Shown: positions 53,377-62,254 of the stretch, one piece after another | Layout: each line of letters starts with the position of its first letter | Numbering within the stretch: the first letter of the stretch is position 1 | Assembly (NCBI RefSeq): GCF_016862455.1 | Contig: NZ_BOMZ01000011.1 | Coordinates: 1 to 64,000, forward strand | Direction: 5' to 3' | DNA: 64,000 bases | Origin: Actinoplanes utahensis | GTDB taxonomy: Bacteria; Actinomycetota; Actinomycetes; Mycobacteriales; Micromonosporaceae | Translations under genes and position numbers: made by a program | The notes under the pieces: model-generated | Told to the model about the DNA's origin: nothing | Seen by the model: the letters and a program-made list of their open reading frames with translations, nothing else | The model's database searches: none

Positions 53377-53412
53377 GCCGGGTCCGCCTCCCTTCCACCG
53401 GGCGGGCCCGGC
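53377..53412 (+). terminator. Terminator of the endoglucanase gene
   Basis: GCCGGGTCCGCC (53377-53388) pairs with GGCGGGCCCGGC (53401-53412): a 12-bp stem with one G-U pair and a 12-base loop, followed by TCTTCGTTT. It begins eight bases after the stop codon. Confidence 0.8.
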
Positions 53413-53440
53413 TCTTCGTTTCAGCACCGGAATCACTTAT

Positions 53441-53475
53441 TGATAGCCCATACTTATATAAGCGTATTCTGATAG
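53441..53475. promoter_or_regulatory. AT-rich promoter/operator of the ArsR gene
   Basis: The palindrome CTTATATAAG (53453-53462) sits between two TGATAG copies (53441-53446 and 53470-53475) in a short AT-rich island. It is a likely ArsR operator overlapping the promoter; the GTG of the gene follows 22 bases after the palindrome. Confidence 0.55.
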
Positions 53476-53484
53476 GGTGCCCTC

Positions 53485-53853
53485 GTGCATGCGTTCGACG
53501 TACTCGGCGATCCGGTCCGGCGCCGGATCCTCGAGCTGCTCGCCGAGGGCGAGCAGACCTCCGGCGCCGTGACCGCCGTCATCCGCACGGAGTTCGGCAT
53601 CACCCAGCCGGCCGTGTCCCAGCACCTCAAGGTGCTGCGCGACAACGGTTTCGCCACCGTGCGCCCGGATGGGGCGCGCCGTCTCTACGCGGTCGATCAC
53701 ACCGCGCTGCGGCAGGTGGACGAGTGGCTGGCGCCGTTCCGGAGGTTCTGGGCGCCGCACCTCGCCGCGATGGCCACCGAGGTGGCCCGCGGCAAGCGCC
53801 TGCGGCGCCTGGCCGCCGGCGAGGAGCATCCCGACCTGAGGAGCGCGCGATGA
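53485..53853 (+). CDS. ArsR-family transcriptional regulator
   Basis: 122 residues, one winged helix-turn-helix: MHAFDVLGDPVRRRILELLA, then FGITQPAVSQHLKVLRDNGF and VRPDGARRLYAVD. No cysteine pair for metal sensing, so it is the non-metal type that usually sits before an SRPBCC (AHSA1) gene. Its stop overlaps the next start in an ATGA. The palindrome in the AT-rich island upstream suggests autoregulation. Confidence 0.93.
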   Translation: MHAFDVLGDPVRRRILELLAEGEQTSGAVTAVIRTEFGITQPAVSQHLKVLRDNGFATVRPDGARRLYAVDHTALRQVDEWLAPFRRFWAPHLAAMATEVARGKRLRRLAAGEEHPDLRSAR

Positions 53854-54482
53854 TCGACGTCAAAGAGCAGATCAGTGAGGTACGCCGTACGATCGGCGCC
53901 CGGACGCTCGAGGCCGGTGAGGCCCGGGTGATGACGATCAGCCAGGCCTACGACACCGACGTGGACGACCTGTGGGACGTCGTCACCAATCCCGAACGGA
54001 TCCCCCGCTGGTTCCTGCCGATCTCCGGCGACCTGCGCGAGGGCGGGAGATACCAGTTCGACGGCAACGCCGGCGGCACGATCACCAAGTGCGACCGCCC
54101 CCGCGCCGTGGCCGCCACCTGGGAGTTCAACGGCGGGATGAGCTGGGTCGAGGTGCGGCTCACGCCGGAGGGCGACGGCCGCACCCGGTTCGAGCTCGAG
54201 CACGTGGCGCACGTCGACGACGAGCACTGGGAGCAGTACGGCCCGGGCGCGGTCGGCCTCGGCTGGGAGGGCGCCTTCTGGGGTCTGGCCAATCACCTCG
54301 CGACTCCGGACGCCCCGATCACCCCGGAGGCGGCGATGGCGTGGGCGGCCTCCCCGGACGGCATCGCGTTCATGCGGCTCAGCGCGGACGCGTGGGCCGA
54401 GGCGGACATCGCGTTCGGCACCGAGCCGTCGCGCGCCCGGGCGCAGGCGGAGAACACGTTCAAGGCGTACACCGGCGCATGA
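53850..54482 (+). CDS. SRPBCC/AHSA1-family protein
   Basis: 210 residues from the ATG at 53850, coupled to the ArsR gene by ATGA. AHSA1-like fold: YDTDVDDLWDVVTNPERIPR, WFLPISGDLREGGRYQFDGN, then a beta-rich ligand-cavity region and C-terminal helix. ArsR-AHSA1 pairs are common in actinobacteria; the protein's ligand is unknown. It overlaps in ATGA fashion with a possible 18-residue open frame. Confidence 0.9.
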   Translation: MIDVKEQISEVRRTIGARTLEAGEARVMTISQAYDTDVDDLWDVVTNPERIPRWFLPISGDLREGGRYQFDGNAGGTITKCDRPRAVAATWEFNGGMSWVEVRLTPEGDGRTRFELEHVAHVDDEHWEQYGPGAVGLGWEGAFWGLANHLATPDAPITPEAAMAWAASPDGIAFMRLSADAWAEADIAFGTEPSRARAQAENTFKAYTGA

Positions 54483-54535
54483 CCGGCGAGGAACTGCTCG
54501 TCTACTGGACGACGCCGGGCGAGGTCGGCGCTTGA
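54479..54535 (+). CDS. Possible 18-residue micro-ORF overlapping the SRPBCC stop
   Basis: ATG at 54479 forms an ATGA with the SRPBCC stop, and the frame reads MTGEELLVYWTTPGEVGA to a TGA. The codons are normal for this genome and the overlap is the same device used by the real coupled genes here. It could be a leader-type peptide or the stump of a lost gene. Confidence 0.3.
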   Translation: MTGEELLVYWTTPGEVGA

Positions 54536-54568
54536 CGTGAACCGAACTTGAGGTTCGATGCTGGGCGC

Positions 54569-55348
54569 ATGGACGTCAACGCCTACCTCGACCGGATCGG
54601 GGCGCCGCGCACCGGATCGGCTGACCTGGCCCGGCTGCGCGCGCTCCACCACGCGCACCTCACCACGGTTCCCTTCGAGAACCTCGACATCCACCGGGGC
54701 GTACGGCTCTCACTCGCCCCGGAGGATCTCTTCGACAAGGTCGTACGGCGTGGCCGCGGCGGTTTCTGCTTCGAGCTCAACGGCCTGTTCGCGCTGCTTC
54801 TGGAGCGATCGGGTTACCGCGTCGACCGGGTCGCGGCCCGGGTTCCGGACGGTGCGCGTCTCGGTCCGCCGTCGCACCTCGCCCTGGTGGTCTCCGCTCC
54901 CGCCGAATCCGGAAGCCGGTGGCTGGCCGACGTCGGATTCGGTGATCACAGCGTCTACCCGCTGGATCTCACATCGCGGGCCGATCAGGACGATCCGGCG
55001 GGCCGCTTCGTGCTCGCCGACACTCCGGACGGGGACGTGGACGTGCTCCGGGACGGAAGATTGCAGTATCGCCTGGAGACCCGCGCCCGCGGCCTGGCCT
55101 TCTTCGAGACCATGTGCTGGTACCACCAGACGTCGCCGGACTCGCACTTCACCCGCAAGACCGTCTGCACCCGGCTGACCGCGCACGGCCGGGTCACCAT
55201 CAGCGACCGCACCCTGATCGTCACCACCGGCGACGGCCGTTCGGAGACCCCGCTGGAGTCCGGCGCGCCCCTGCTCACCGCCTACCGTGACCACTTCGGC
55301 ATCGACCTGCCCGCGGGCGCCGGGTTCCGCCCGCCCCACCACTCCTGA
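54569..55348 (+). CDS. nat: Arylamine N-acetyltransferase
   Basis: 259 residues from the ATG at 54569; a TTG 21 bases earlier is unlikely. Catalytic triad Cys67 in GRGGFCFELNGLF, His103 in GPPSHLALVV and Asp121 in WLADVGFGD. Transfers acetyl from acetyl-CoA to arylamines or hydrazines; in mycobacteria NAT is linked to sterol catabolism. In some actinobacteria relatives work as amide synthases in ansamycin pathways, but no such cluster is here. Cytoplasmic. Confidence 0.93.
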   Translation: MDVNAYLDRIGAPRTGSADLARLRALHHAHLTTVPFENLDIHRGVRLSLAPEDLFDKVVRRGRGGFCFELNGLFALLLERSGYRVDRVAARVPDGARLGPPSHLALVVSAPAESGSRWLADVGFGDHSVYPLDLTSRADQDDPAGRFVLADTPDGDVDVLRDGRLQYRLETRARGLAFFETMCWYHQTSPDSHFTRKTVCTRLTAHGRVTISDRTLIVTTGDGRSETPLESGAPLLTAYRDHFGIDLPAGAGFRPPHHS

Positions 55349-55459
55349 CCTGTCCCGGAACGATGCCGGGGCAGGCTGCCACGGAACCGGCCGCCGGAGG
55401 GGGGCGTGCGAGGCCCCGCCCCGGCGCGGGCCGGGAACGGGGCCGTCACCGCCCTGAGG

Positions 55460-56503
55460 TCAGGCGAGCTTCTTGGACTTCTTGATCGCCTCGGTCAGCG
55501 CCTCGATCAGCGGGGCGGAACCGGCCCACGAGTAGATCGGGACGGACTGCCACGGGACGACCTGGTTCGCCTTGACGGCGGGCAGGGCGCTCCAGCCCGG
55601 CTTCGACGCCAGGTCGTTGGGCTGCAGGGCGACGCCGGCCCGGGAGTCGAGGAAGATGATGTCGGCGTGGTACTTGTTCGCGTTCTCCCAGCTCAGCGAC
55701 TCGAAGTAGTCACCGCCGTCGGTCTTCTCCGGGACGATGATGTCGACGCCGAGCTCCTTGAAGTACATCAGGTCGGCGGACACCTTCGGGTTCGACACGT
55801 AGAAGATGTCGGCGGCTCCGGAGCCGGCCAGCACCTTGATGCCGCCGCTGGCCTTGGCGGCCGCGCTCAGGTCGGCGACGGCCTTCTCGAAGCGGGCCTT
55901 GGCCTCGGTCACCTTCGGCGCGCTGAGGTCGGCGCCCAGCGACTTGGCCAGGTCGGCGTACCGCTCGATCGGCTTGTTGAGCGGAACCCGGCCGACGGTG
56001 ATGGTGGCGGCCTGGGCCACCTTGAGGATCTGGTCCTTGCTCTCGTCCGGCAGGTACCAGTAGGCGCCCGGGTCGTACATGTGGGTGATCAGCAGGTCGG
56101 GCTGCAGCGCGGCGTACTTCTCGACGGAGAACTCGCCCCACTTGTTGCCGATGATCTGGACCTTGTCGATGTCCAGCGTGCCGGCCTGCGGGTCGGCGGT
56201 GCCGTCGGCCTTCTTGGTCTCGCCGAAGACGCCCACGATCTTGTCCTGGAGGCCCAGGTCGGCGAGGGCGGCTGCGGTGCCGGTGAAGGCGACGATCTTG
56301 GAGGGGGTCTTGTCGGCCTTGAGCTCCTTGGGCTGGTCGTCGGTGAACGACCAGGGGCCGGCGGCGGCAGCGGGAGCGGCCGAGGACGAGGACGAACCCG
56401 TCTCCTCGTTGCCACCGCAGGCGGCGAGCAGGGCGCCGGCACCGACGGCGCCGCCCGCGGCCAGCAGGCCACGACGGGACAAAGAAAGCTGCGAGTACTT
56501 CAT
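55460..56503 (-). CDS. Siderophore/iron ABC transporter substrate-binding lipoprotein
   Basis: 347 residues from the ATG at 56503; a TTG six bases earlier is the alternative. Tat-type lipoprotein signal with Arg10-Arg11 (SLSRRGLLAAGGAVGAGALL) and lipobox LLAAC with Cys29. FhuD/FepB-like periplasmic-binding fold: IVAFTGTAAALADLGLQDKI, YAALQPDLLITHMYDPGAYW, VKANQVVPWQSVPIYSWAGS. Delivers a ferric siderophore to the divergent permeases and ATPase. The shared 117-base region to the permease carries an iron box, so iron-dependent repression is likely. Confidence 0.92.
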   Translation of the reverse strand: MKYSQLSLSRRGLLAAGGAVGAGALLAACGGNEETGSSSSSAAPAAAAGPWSFTDDQPKELKADKTPSKIVAFTGTAAALADLGLQDKIVGVFGETKKADGTADPQAGTLDIDKVQIIGNKWGEFSVEKYAALQPDLLITHMYDPGAYWYLPDESKDQILKVAQAATITVGRVPLNKPIERYADLAKSLGADLSAPKVTEAKARFEKAVADLSAAAKASGGIKVLAGSGAADIFYVSNPKVSADLMYFKELGVDIIVPEKTDGGDYFESLSWENANKYHADIIFLDSRAGVALQPNDLASKPGWSALPAVKANQVVPWQSVPIYSWAGSAPLIEALTEAIKKSKKLA

Positions 56504-56548
56504 CTTCAAGTCTTTCTGGGGGGTACGACCGGTCCTTCGACCGAGTGA

Positions 56549-56567
56549 GATGGTTAGGCTAACCTAA
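56549..56567. promoter_or_regulatory. Iron box (DtxR/IdeR/DmdR-type operator)
   Basis: GATGGTTAGGCTAACCTAA matches 16 of 19 bases of the consensus TTAGGTTAGGCTAACCTAA, with the right half perfect. It lies between the divergent binding protein and permease genes, so one operator can repress both transcripts when iron is plentiful. Confidence 0.85.
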
Positions 56568-56619
56568 CGAGCCGAAAGCGCGTCAACAGGATCCGGATCA
56601 CCACGGCGGGAGAACCACG

Positions 56620-57660
56620 CTGTCCACCATCGACACCCCCGTCGAGCAGGGGTTACGCACCACGGCGCCGGCCCGTCCCGGCAGCCGTACCTCCGCGCGC
56701 CTGTTCGGGCTCCTGATCGCCCTGCTGGCTCTGGCCGCGGTGACCGTGCTGAGCATCGGGTTCGGCGCCCGCTTCCTCTCCCCCGCTGAGGTGTGGAGCG
56801 GCCTGTGGGATCCGACGGCGGAGTCCTACCGGATCGTCCACGAGATGCGGCTTCCCCGTACCCTGCTGGGCCTGATGGTCGGCATGGCCCTCGGCCTCGC
56901 CGGCGCCGTCATGCAGGCCCTGACCCGCAACCCCCTCGCCGATCCGGGCCTGCTCGGCATCAATGCCGGCGCCTCGGCGGCGGTGGCCACCGCCGCCGTC
57001 TTCTTCGGCATCAGCACCTTCTTCGGGTACGTGTGGTTCGCGCTCGCCGGCGCCGCGGTGGTGACCGCGATGGTCTACGCGGTCGGCGGCGGCCGCTCGG
57101 CCACCCCGGCGCGGCTCGCGCTGGCCGGCGCCGCGCTGAACGCCACCCTCTACTCCTATGTGAGCGCCACCCTGCTGTCGGACACCGGCGCCATCGACAA
57201 GTTGAAGTTCTGGACCGCCGGCTCGCTGGCCAGCGCCGACTTCGCAACAGTCCAGCGGCTGCTGCCGTTCTTCGCGGCCGGTCTGCTGGTGGCGCTGCTG
57301 GCGGCCCGCCCGCTCAACGCGCTGTCGCTCGGCGACGACGCGGCCCGCGCGCTCGGCGCGAAACCCGGCGTGATCCGGGCCGCCGTGATGGTCGCGGTCA
57401 CCCTGCTCTGCGGCAGCGCCACCGCGGCCTGCGGCCCGATCGTCTTCATCGGCCTGCTCATCCCGCACATGGTCCGCCCGATCACCGGCCCGGACCTGCG
57501 CTGGATGCTGCCCTACACGGCGGTGCTGGCGCCGGTGCTGCTGCTCGGCTCGGACGTGCTCGGCCGGATCCTCGGCAGCCCCGGCGAGCTCCAGGTCGGC
57601 ACGGTCACCGCGGTCCTCGGCGGTCCCCTGTTCCTCTATCTCGTGCGAGCCGCGAAATGA
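56620..57660 (+). CDS. FecCD-family siderophore ABC permease 1 (probable CTG start)
   Basis: 346 residues if translation begins at CTG 56620 (CTG TCC ACC ATC GAC), which has GGGAG seven bases upstream. The first GTG, at 56740, would remove the N-terminal membrane helix. About ten helices, with IVHEMRLPRTLLGLMVGMAL, AVMQALTRNPLADPGLLGIN and FIGLLIPHMVRPITGPDLRW typical of FecCD proteins. It forms the membrane channel together with the second permease. Its stop overlaps the next start in an ATGA. The upstream frame has no ATG, GTG or TTG nearer than the promoter. Confidence 0.88.
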   Translation: MSTIDTPVEQGLRTTAPARPGSRTSARLFGLLIALLALAAVTVLSIGFGARFLSPAEVWSGLWDPTAESYRIVHEMRLPRTLLGLMVGMALGLAGAVMQALTRNPLADPGLLGINAGASAAVATAAVFFGISTFFGYVWFALAGAAVVTAMVYAVGGGRSATPARLALAGAALNATLYSYVSATLLSDTGAIDKLKFWTAGSLASADFATVQRLLPFFAAGLLVALLAARPLNALSLGDDAARALGAKPGVIRAAVMVAVTLLCGSATAACGPIVFIGLLIPHMVRPITGPDLRWMLPYTAVLAPVLLLGSDVLGRILGSPGELQVGTVTAVLGGPLFLYLVRAAK

Positions 57661-58688
57661 CCACTGTCGCAGTCGAACCGTCGATCGGCAGCCGGGTCGG
57701 CGTCCGGCCCCGCGCCGTGGTCGTCGGCGTCGCCGCCCTGATCGCCACCGTCGTCGTCGCCGTCCTCTCGCTCGGCACCGGCGAATTCCCGATCGCCCCG
57801 GCCGACGTGGTGAAGACCCTGTTCGGGCAGGGCACCCCGGCCCACGCCTTCATCATCAACGAGCTGCGGCTGCCCCGGCTGATCACCGCCGTCCTGGTCG
57901 GCGCCGCGCTGGCGGCCGGTGGCGCGGTCTTCCAGTCGCTGGTCCGCAACCCGCTGGGCAGCCCGGACATGCTCGGCGTCACGAACGGCGCGAGCACCGC
58001 GGCGCTGGCCGTGGTCATCCTCGGCGGCTCCAGCACGCAGCTCTCCGTCGCCGCGGTCGCCGGCGGCCTGGCCGCCACCGTGCTGATCCAGCTGATCGCC
58101 GGGCGGGCGCTGCACGGGTTCCGGTTCATCCTGGTCGGCATCGGCATGGCCGCGATCCTGACCGGCGTCAGCAGCTACCTGCTGACCCGGGGCGTGCAGA
58201 TGGAGAACGCGCGGGCGCTGCTCTGGCTCACCGGCAGCCTCGACGGCCGCGACTGGTCGAACGCGATCCCGATGGCGCTGGCGCTGGCCGTGGTGCTGCC
58301 GGTGCTGCTGCTCGCCTGCGGGCCGGGACTGCGGATCCTGGAGATGGGCGACGACGCGGCGTCCGCGCTGGGGGTGCCGGTGCCGCTGCTGCGCAACGGG
58401 GCGCTGCTGTCGGCGGCCCTGCTGGTGTCGTTCGCCGCGGCGAGCGCCGGCCCGGTGCAGTTCGTCGCGCTGATCGCCCCGCACCTGGCGAAACGGCTCA
58501 CCGGGGCGCCCGGACCGAACCTGCTGCCGTCCATCGCGGTCGGCGCGCTGCTGCTGACCGGCGCCGACTACCTGGCCCAGCACACCCTGAGCGACAACGT
58601 GCTGCCGGTCGGCGTGGTCACCGGCCTGATCGGCGGCGGCTACCTGGTCTGGCTGCTCACCACCGAACGCCGTGCCGGCCGGATCTGA
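57657..58688 (+). CDS. FecCD-family siderophore ABC permease 2
   Basis: 343 residues, about ten helices. Conserved INELRLPRLITAVLVGAALA, GGAVFQSLVRNPLGSPDMLG, FVALIAPHLAKRLTG. Paired with permease 1 as a heterodimer. Starts in the ATGA of the previous stop. A long frame upstream in this phase overlies permease 1 and is a shadow. Confidence 0.93.
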   Translation: MTTVAVEPSIGSRVGVRPRAVVVGVAALIATVVVAVLSLGTGEFPIAPADVVKTLFGQGTPAHAFIINELRLPRLITAVLVGAALAAGGAVFQSLVRNPLGSPDMLGVTNGASTAALAVVILGGSSTQLSVAAVAGGLAATVLIQLIAGRALHGFRFILVGIGMAAILTGVSSYLLTRGVQMENARALLWLTGSLDGRDWSNAIPMALALAVVLPVLLLACGPGLRILEMGDDAASALGVPVPLLRNGALLSAALLVSFAAASAGPVQFVALIAPHLAKRLTGAPGPNLLPSIAVGALLLTGADYLAQHTLSDNVLPVGVVTGLIGGGYLVWLLTTERRAGRI

Positions 58689-58722
58689 GGCGACGATGAG
58701 AGACAGCGCGACAGGAGAGAAC

Positions 58723-59553
58723 ATGACGGGTCACACGCCTCGGCTCAGCGGCAGCGGGATGACGCTCGCCTACGACAAACGGGTCATCGCCGAGGAGCTG
58801 AGCGTCGAGATCCCGGACGGCTCGTTCACCGTCATCATCGGGCCGAACGCGTGCGGCAAGTCCACCCTGCTCCGCGCCCTGGCCCGGTTGCTGAAGCCGT
58901 CGGCCGGCACGGTGCTGCTGGACGGCAGGGACGTGCATTCCCAGCCCACGCGTACGGTCGCCAGGACGCTCGGCCTGCTGCCGCAGTCGTCGACCGCCCC
59001 GGACGGCATCACCGTGGCCGAGCTGGTGGCCCGCGGGCGCTACCCGCATCAGAGCATCCTGCGCCGCTGGTCGGCCACCGACGAGCGGGTGGTCACCGAG
59101 TCGATGGAGGCCACCGGAGTGGCCGACCTGGCCGACCGCCACGTCGACGAGCTCTCCGGCGGGCAGCGGCAGCGGGTGTGGCTGGCCATGGCGCTGGCCC
59201 AGCAGACGCCGCTGCTGCTGCTCGACGAGCCGACCACGTATCTGGACATCGCGCACCAGATCGAGGTGCTGGACCTCTGCGCGGAGCTGCACGAACGCCA
59301 GGGCCGTACCCTCGTCGCGGTCCTGCACGACCTCAACCACGCCGCCCGGTACGCGACCCACCTGATCGCCATGCGCGCCGGCCGGATCGTCGGCTCCGGG
59401 CAGCCGGGTGACGTGCTCACCGCCGCGCTGGTCGAGGACGTCTTCGGGCTGGCCTGCCGGGTGATCGACGACCCGGAGACCGGCACGCCCCTGGTCGTCC
59501 CGGCCGCCCGCCGCCGCAGCGGCGTGCCGCACCCGGCCCCCGCCGTGCCCTGA
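58723..59553 (+). CDS. Siderophore ABC transporter ATPase (FecE/FepC type)
   Basis: 276 residues from the ATG at 58723, which has AGGAG five bases upstream; an ATG at 58696 with GAGG is nearly as good and would add nine residues. Walker A GPNACGKST (Ala in place of the usual Gly), signature LSGGQRQRVWLAMAL, Walker B LLLLDEPTTYLD, H-loop VAVLHDLNHAARY. Powers uptake through the two permeases. Lies 34 bases after permease 2. Confidence 0.94.
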   Translation: MTGHTPRLSGSGMTLAYDKRVIAEELSVEIPDGSFTVIIGPNACGKSTLLRALARLLKPSAGTVLLDGRDVHSQPTRTVARTLGLLPQSSTAPDGITVAELVARGRYPHQSILRRWSATDERVVTESMEATGVADLADRHVDELSGGQRQRVWLAMALAQQTPLLLLDEPTTYLDIAHQIEVLDLCAELHERQGRTLVAVLHDLNHAARYATHLIAMRAGRIVGSGQPGDVLTAALVEDVFGLACRVIDDPETGTPLVVPAARRRSGVPHPAPAVP

Positions 59554-59586
59554 CCCTCGGCCGGGCCGGTCCCCGCGCGGGGCGAC

Positions 59587-60780
59587 TCACCCGAAGATCT
59601 GTCCCACCACGTGCGCGGCGATCGCCAGGGACGACGTCGCCGCGGGTGAGGGGGCGTTGCGGACGGCGGTGATCGGACCCATCCGATGGATCCGGAAGTC
59701 GTCGACGAGGCTGCCGTCGCGGTCCAGGGCCTGGGCGCGCACGCCGGCGCCGGCCCGCACCACGTCGGCCGCCCCGATCGACGGCACGTACCGCTGCGCC
59801 TCGGCCATGTACCGGCTCCGGGACAGCGAGCCGAGGACCTCCTTGACCCCGGTCCGCCAGTGCCGGCGGGCCATCCTCCAGGTGCCCGGCCAGGCGGCGA
59901 TACCGGCGAGGTCAGGGATCGAGATCCGGGTACGGGTGTAGCCCTCCCGTGCGGTGGCCAGCACCGCGTTCGGGCCGACCTCGACGATCCCGGTCACCCG
60001 GCGGGTGAAGTGCACGCCGAGGAACGGGTACCGCGGGTCCGGAACCGGGTAGATCATGCCCCGGACCAGGTCCGCCTTCTCGTCGCTGACCCGCATGTAC
60101 TCACCGCGGAACGGGATGATCCGCGGTTCGGCGGTGTCCCCGGCGAGCCCGGCGACCTGGTCGCTGTGGATGCCGGCACAGATGATCAGCCGATCGACGG
60201 TGACGCTCCGCTCCCCGGACGCGATCCGGATGTGCCCCTTGTCGCGGGCGATGGCGGTGACCGGGAAGCCGAACCGCACCTCCCCGCCGGCCGCGCGGAT
60301 GTCCGCGGCGAACGCTTTCGCGACGCCGGGGAAGTCGGTGATCGCCGTCTCCGGCGAATGCAGCGCGGCCAGCCCGGCGGCGTACGGCTCGATGTCGCGG
60401 ATCCCGGCCGGATCGACCCGGCGCAGACCGGGCACACCGTTCTCCCGCGCCCGTTTCTCCAGACCGTCCAGACGACCGAGCTCGTCCTCCCGGACCGCCA
60501 CGACGAGTTTCCCGCACTCGTCGTAGGCGATCCCCCGCTCCGCGCAGTACTCGCGCAGCAGCAGCCGCCCTCGGGTGCACAGTTCGGCCTTCAGGCTGCC
60601 CGGCGGGTAGTAGATCCCGGCGTGCACCACCCCGGAGTTGTGCCCGGTCTGGTGCCGGGCGACCTCGGACTCCTTCTCCACGACCACGACGCGGGCGCCC
60701 GGCCGCCGCAGGGTGATCTCCCGCCCGATGGCGAGCCCGACGATGCCGGCCCCGATGATCCCGATGGTCTCGTCCGCCAC
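59587..60780 (-). CDS. lhgO: L-2-hydroxyglutarate oxidase
   Basis: 397 residues. FAD-binding N-terminus IGIIGAGIVGLAIGREITLR, family blocks HQTGHNSGVVHAGIYYPPGS and LKAELCTRGRLLLREYC, then GVHFTRRVTGIVEVGPNAVL and the C-terminal FAD segment [15 protein letters not shown]. Oxidises L-2-hydroxyglutarate to 2-oxoglutarate, a metabolite-repair or lysine-catabolism step, at the membrane or respiratory chain. GTG start. It is 109 bases after the sensor kinase on the same strand and could be the last gene of that transcript. Convergent with the siderophore ATPase. Confidence 0.93.
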   Translation of the reverse strand: MADETIGIIGAGIVGLAIGREITLRRPGARVVVVEKESEVARHQTGHNSGVVHAGIYYPPGSLKAELCTRGRLLLREYCAERGIAYDECGKLVVAVREDELGRLDGLEKRARENGVPGLRRVDPAGIRDIEPYAAGLAALHSPETAITDFPGVAKAFAADIRAAGGEVRFGFPVTAIARDKGHIRIASGERSVTVDRLIICAGIHSDQVAGLAGDTAEPRIIPFRGEYMRVSDEKADLVRGMIYPVPDPRYPFLGVHFTRRVTGIVEVGPNAVLATAREGYTRTRISIPDLAGIAAWPGTWRMARRHWRTGVKEVLGSLSRSRYMAEAQRYVPSIGAADVVRAGAGVRAQALDRDGSLVDDFRIHRMGPITAVRNAPSPAATSSLAIAAHVVGQIFG

Positions 60781-60889
60781 GTGTGCCGCTCCTCACGAGT
60801 TCGCCCCACTCCAGCGTCCGAAGTGGATGCCGGAGATCCTGATCCCGCTATCGAACCGCACCGCCGCCACAGACTCCTCGCGGGACGGC

Positions 60890-62254
60890 TCACCCCGGCA
60901 CGCGAAGGGTCACCGTGACGACCGTGCCGTGCGGCTCGTTGGGGCCGGCGGTGACCACGCCGCCGTGCTGGCCGGCCGTCTGCGCGACGATCGCCAGGCC
61001 CAGCCCGGAACCGGGCATCGAACGAGCGGCCGGTGCCCGGTAGAACCGGTCGAAGACGTGCGGCAGGTCCTCCGGGGCGATGCCGGGACCATTGTCGGCG
61101 ACGGTGAGCACGCCGTCCTTCAGCCGGACCGTGACGGTGCCGCCGGGCGGGCTCCACTTGGCGGCGTTGTCGAGGACGTTCACCGCCATCCGCTCCAGTT
61201 CGCCGGGGCGGCCCAGCACGGTGACCGGGTCGAGGTCGGTGTCGAAGGTCAGTCCGGGCGCGCGGATCCGGACCCGGTTGATCGCGGCGGTGACCACCTC
61301 GGCGTACTCCACCTGCTCGATCGTCTCCCGGCTGCCCTCCTCGCGGGACAGCTCGACCAGCTCGGTCGTCAGCGTGGCCAGCTCACGGACCTGGGCGTCC
61401 AGGTCGGCGAGCAGCTTGACCCGCTCGTCCGGGGGGAGCCGGTGGGCCAGTTCCGGGCGGCGCTCGATCTCCAGCAGCAGCTCCACGTTGGTACGGATAC
61501 TGGTCAACGGCGTCCGCAGCTCGTGCCCGGCGTCCTCGACCAGGGCGCGCTGGGACCGCCGGGAGGAGTCGATGGCGGTCAGCATGGCGTTCACCGAGCG
61601 GCCCAGCCGGGCGATCTCGTCGTCACCGGACACCTCGACCGGCCTGGTCAGGTCCATGGTCACGGCGACGTCCTCGACGGCGTCGGTGAGCCGGTCCACC
61701 GGGGCCAGCCCGGCGCGTGCGACGGTCCGCCCGAGCACCGCCGCCCCGCCGACCCCGGCCGCGCAACCGACCGCGAGCAGCACCGCGAACAGGGCCAGCA
61801 CCCGCTCGTCCGGCCGGGGGTCGAGGCCGACCTGCACCGCTCCCCCGCCGTCGATCGGCACGGTGAGCACGTTGAACTCGCCCGGCCCGACGGTGATCTT
61901 CTCCTGGGTCTCGGCGTGCCCGGCGGTGGCGATCCGGACGGCGGTGTCGGTGACCGGCAGCCGGGTGGCGCTGCCGCCGACCACCGCGCCGCCGCCGTCG
62001 AGGATCTGCCAGCAGGGGCCGATCTCCTTGCCGTCCGGTCCGGGCCGGGCGCCCTGCGAGTCGAGCCACTGCCACGGGTTGTCGGCGATGGTCCGGGCGT
62101 CGGCGAGCAGCTCGGCGGAGATCTTGTCCTGCTGGATCTGCCGGACGGTCACCCAGGCACCGGCCGAGACGAGCAGCACCGCCGCCGCGACCGCGCCGGC
62201 GACCAGCAGGGAGAGCCGGTCGTGCAGAGTCCGGCTGCGCCACCAGGTCCTCAC
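60890..62254 (-). CDS. OmpR-partner sensor histidine kinase (MprB-like)
   Basis: 454 residues from the GTG at 62254. Helix 1 about 13-35, extracytoplasmic domain about 36-145, helix 2 about 150-175, HAMP about 176-230, HisKA with phospho-acceptor His in [20 protein letters not shown], HATPase with [26 protein letters not shown] and [11 protein letters not shown]. Start and response-regulator stop overlap as GTGA (62251-62254). Senses an extracellular or membrane signal, unknown. A longer frame upstream covers the regulator gene and is a shadow. Confidence 0.93.
   Translation of the reverse strand: MRTWWRSRTLHDRLSLLVAGAVAAAVLLVSAGAWVTVRQIQQDKISAELLADARTIADNPWQWLDSQGARPGPDGKEIGPCWQILDGGGAVVGGSATRLPVTDTAVRIATAGHAETQEKITVGPGEFNVLTVPIDGGGAVQVGLDPRPDERVLALFAVLLAVGCAAGVGGAAVLGRTVARAGLAPVDRLTDAVEDVAVTMDLTRPVEVSGDDEIARLGRSVNAMLTAIDSSRRSQRALVEDAGHELRTPLTSIRTNVELLLEIERRPELAHRLPPDERVKLLADLDAQVRELATLTTELVELSREEGSRETIEQVEYAEVVTAAINRVRIRAPGLTFDTDLDPVTVLGRPGELERMAVNVLDNAAKWSPPGGTVTVRLKDGVLTVADNGPGIAPEDLPHVFDRFYRAPAARSMPGSGLGLAIVAQTAGQHGGVVTAGPNEPHGTVVTVTLRVPG

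Noticed and set aside
55391..55423. GGGGCG/CGCCCC hairpin after the N-acetyltransferase gene
   Set aside because: Stem of only six pairs with several competing alignments in a G/C-rich run; termination there is possible but unsupported.
59571..59582. CCCCGCGCGGGG palindrome between the siderophore ATPase and lhgO
   Set aside because: As a hairpin it leaves only a 4-bp stem, and such words are common at this base composition.
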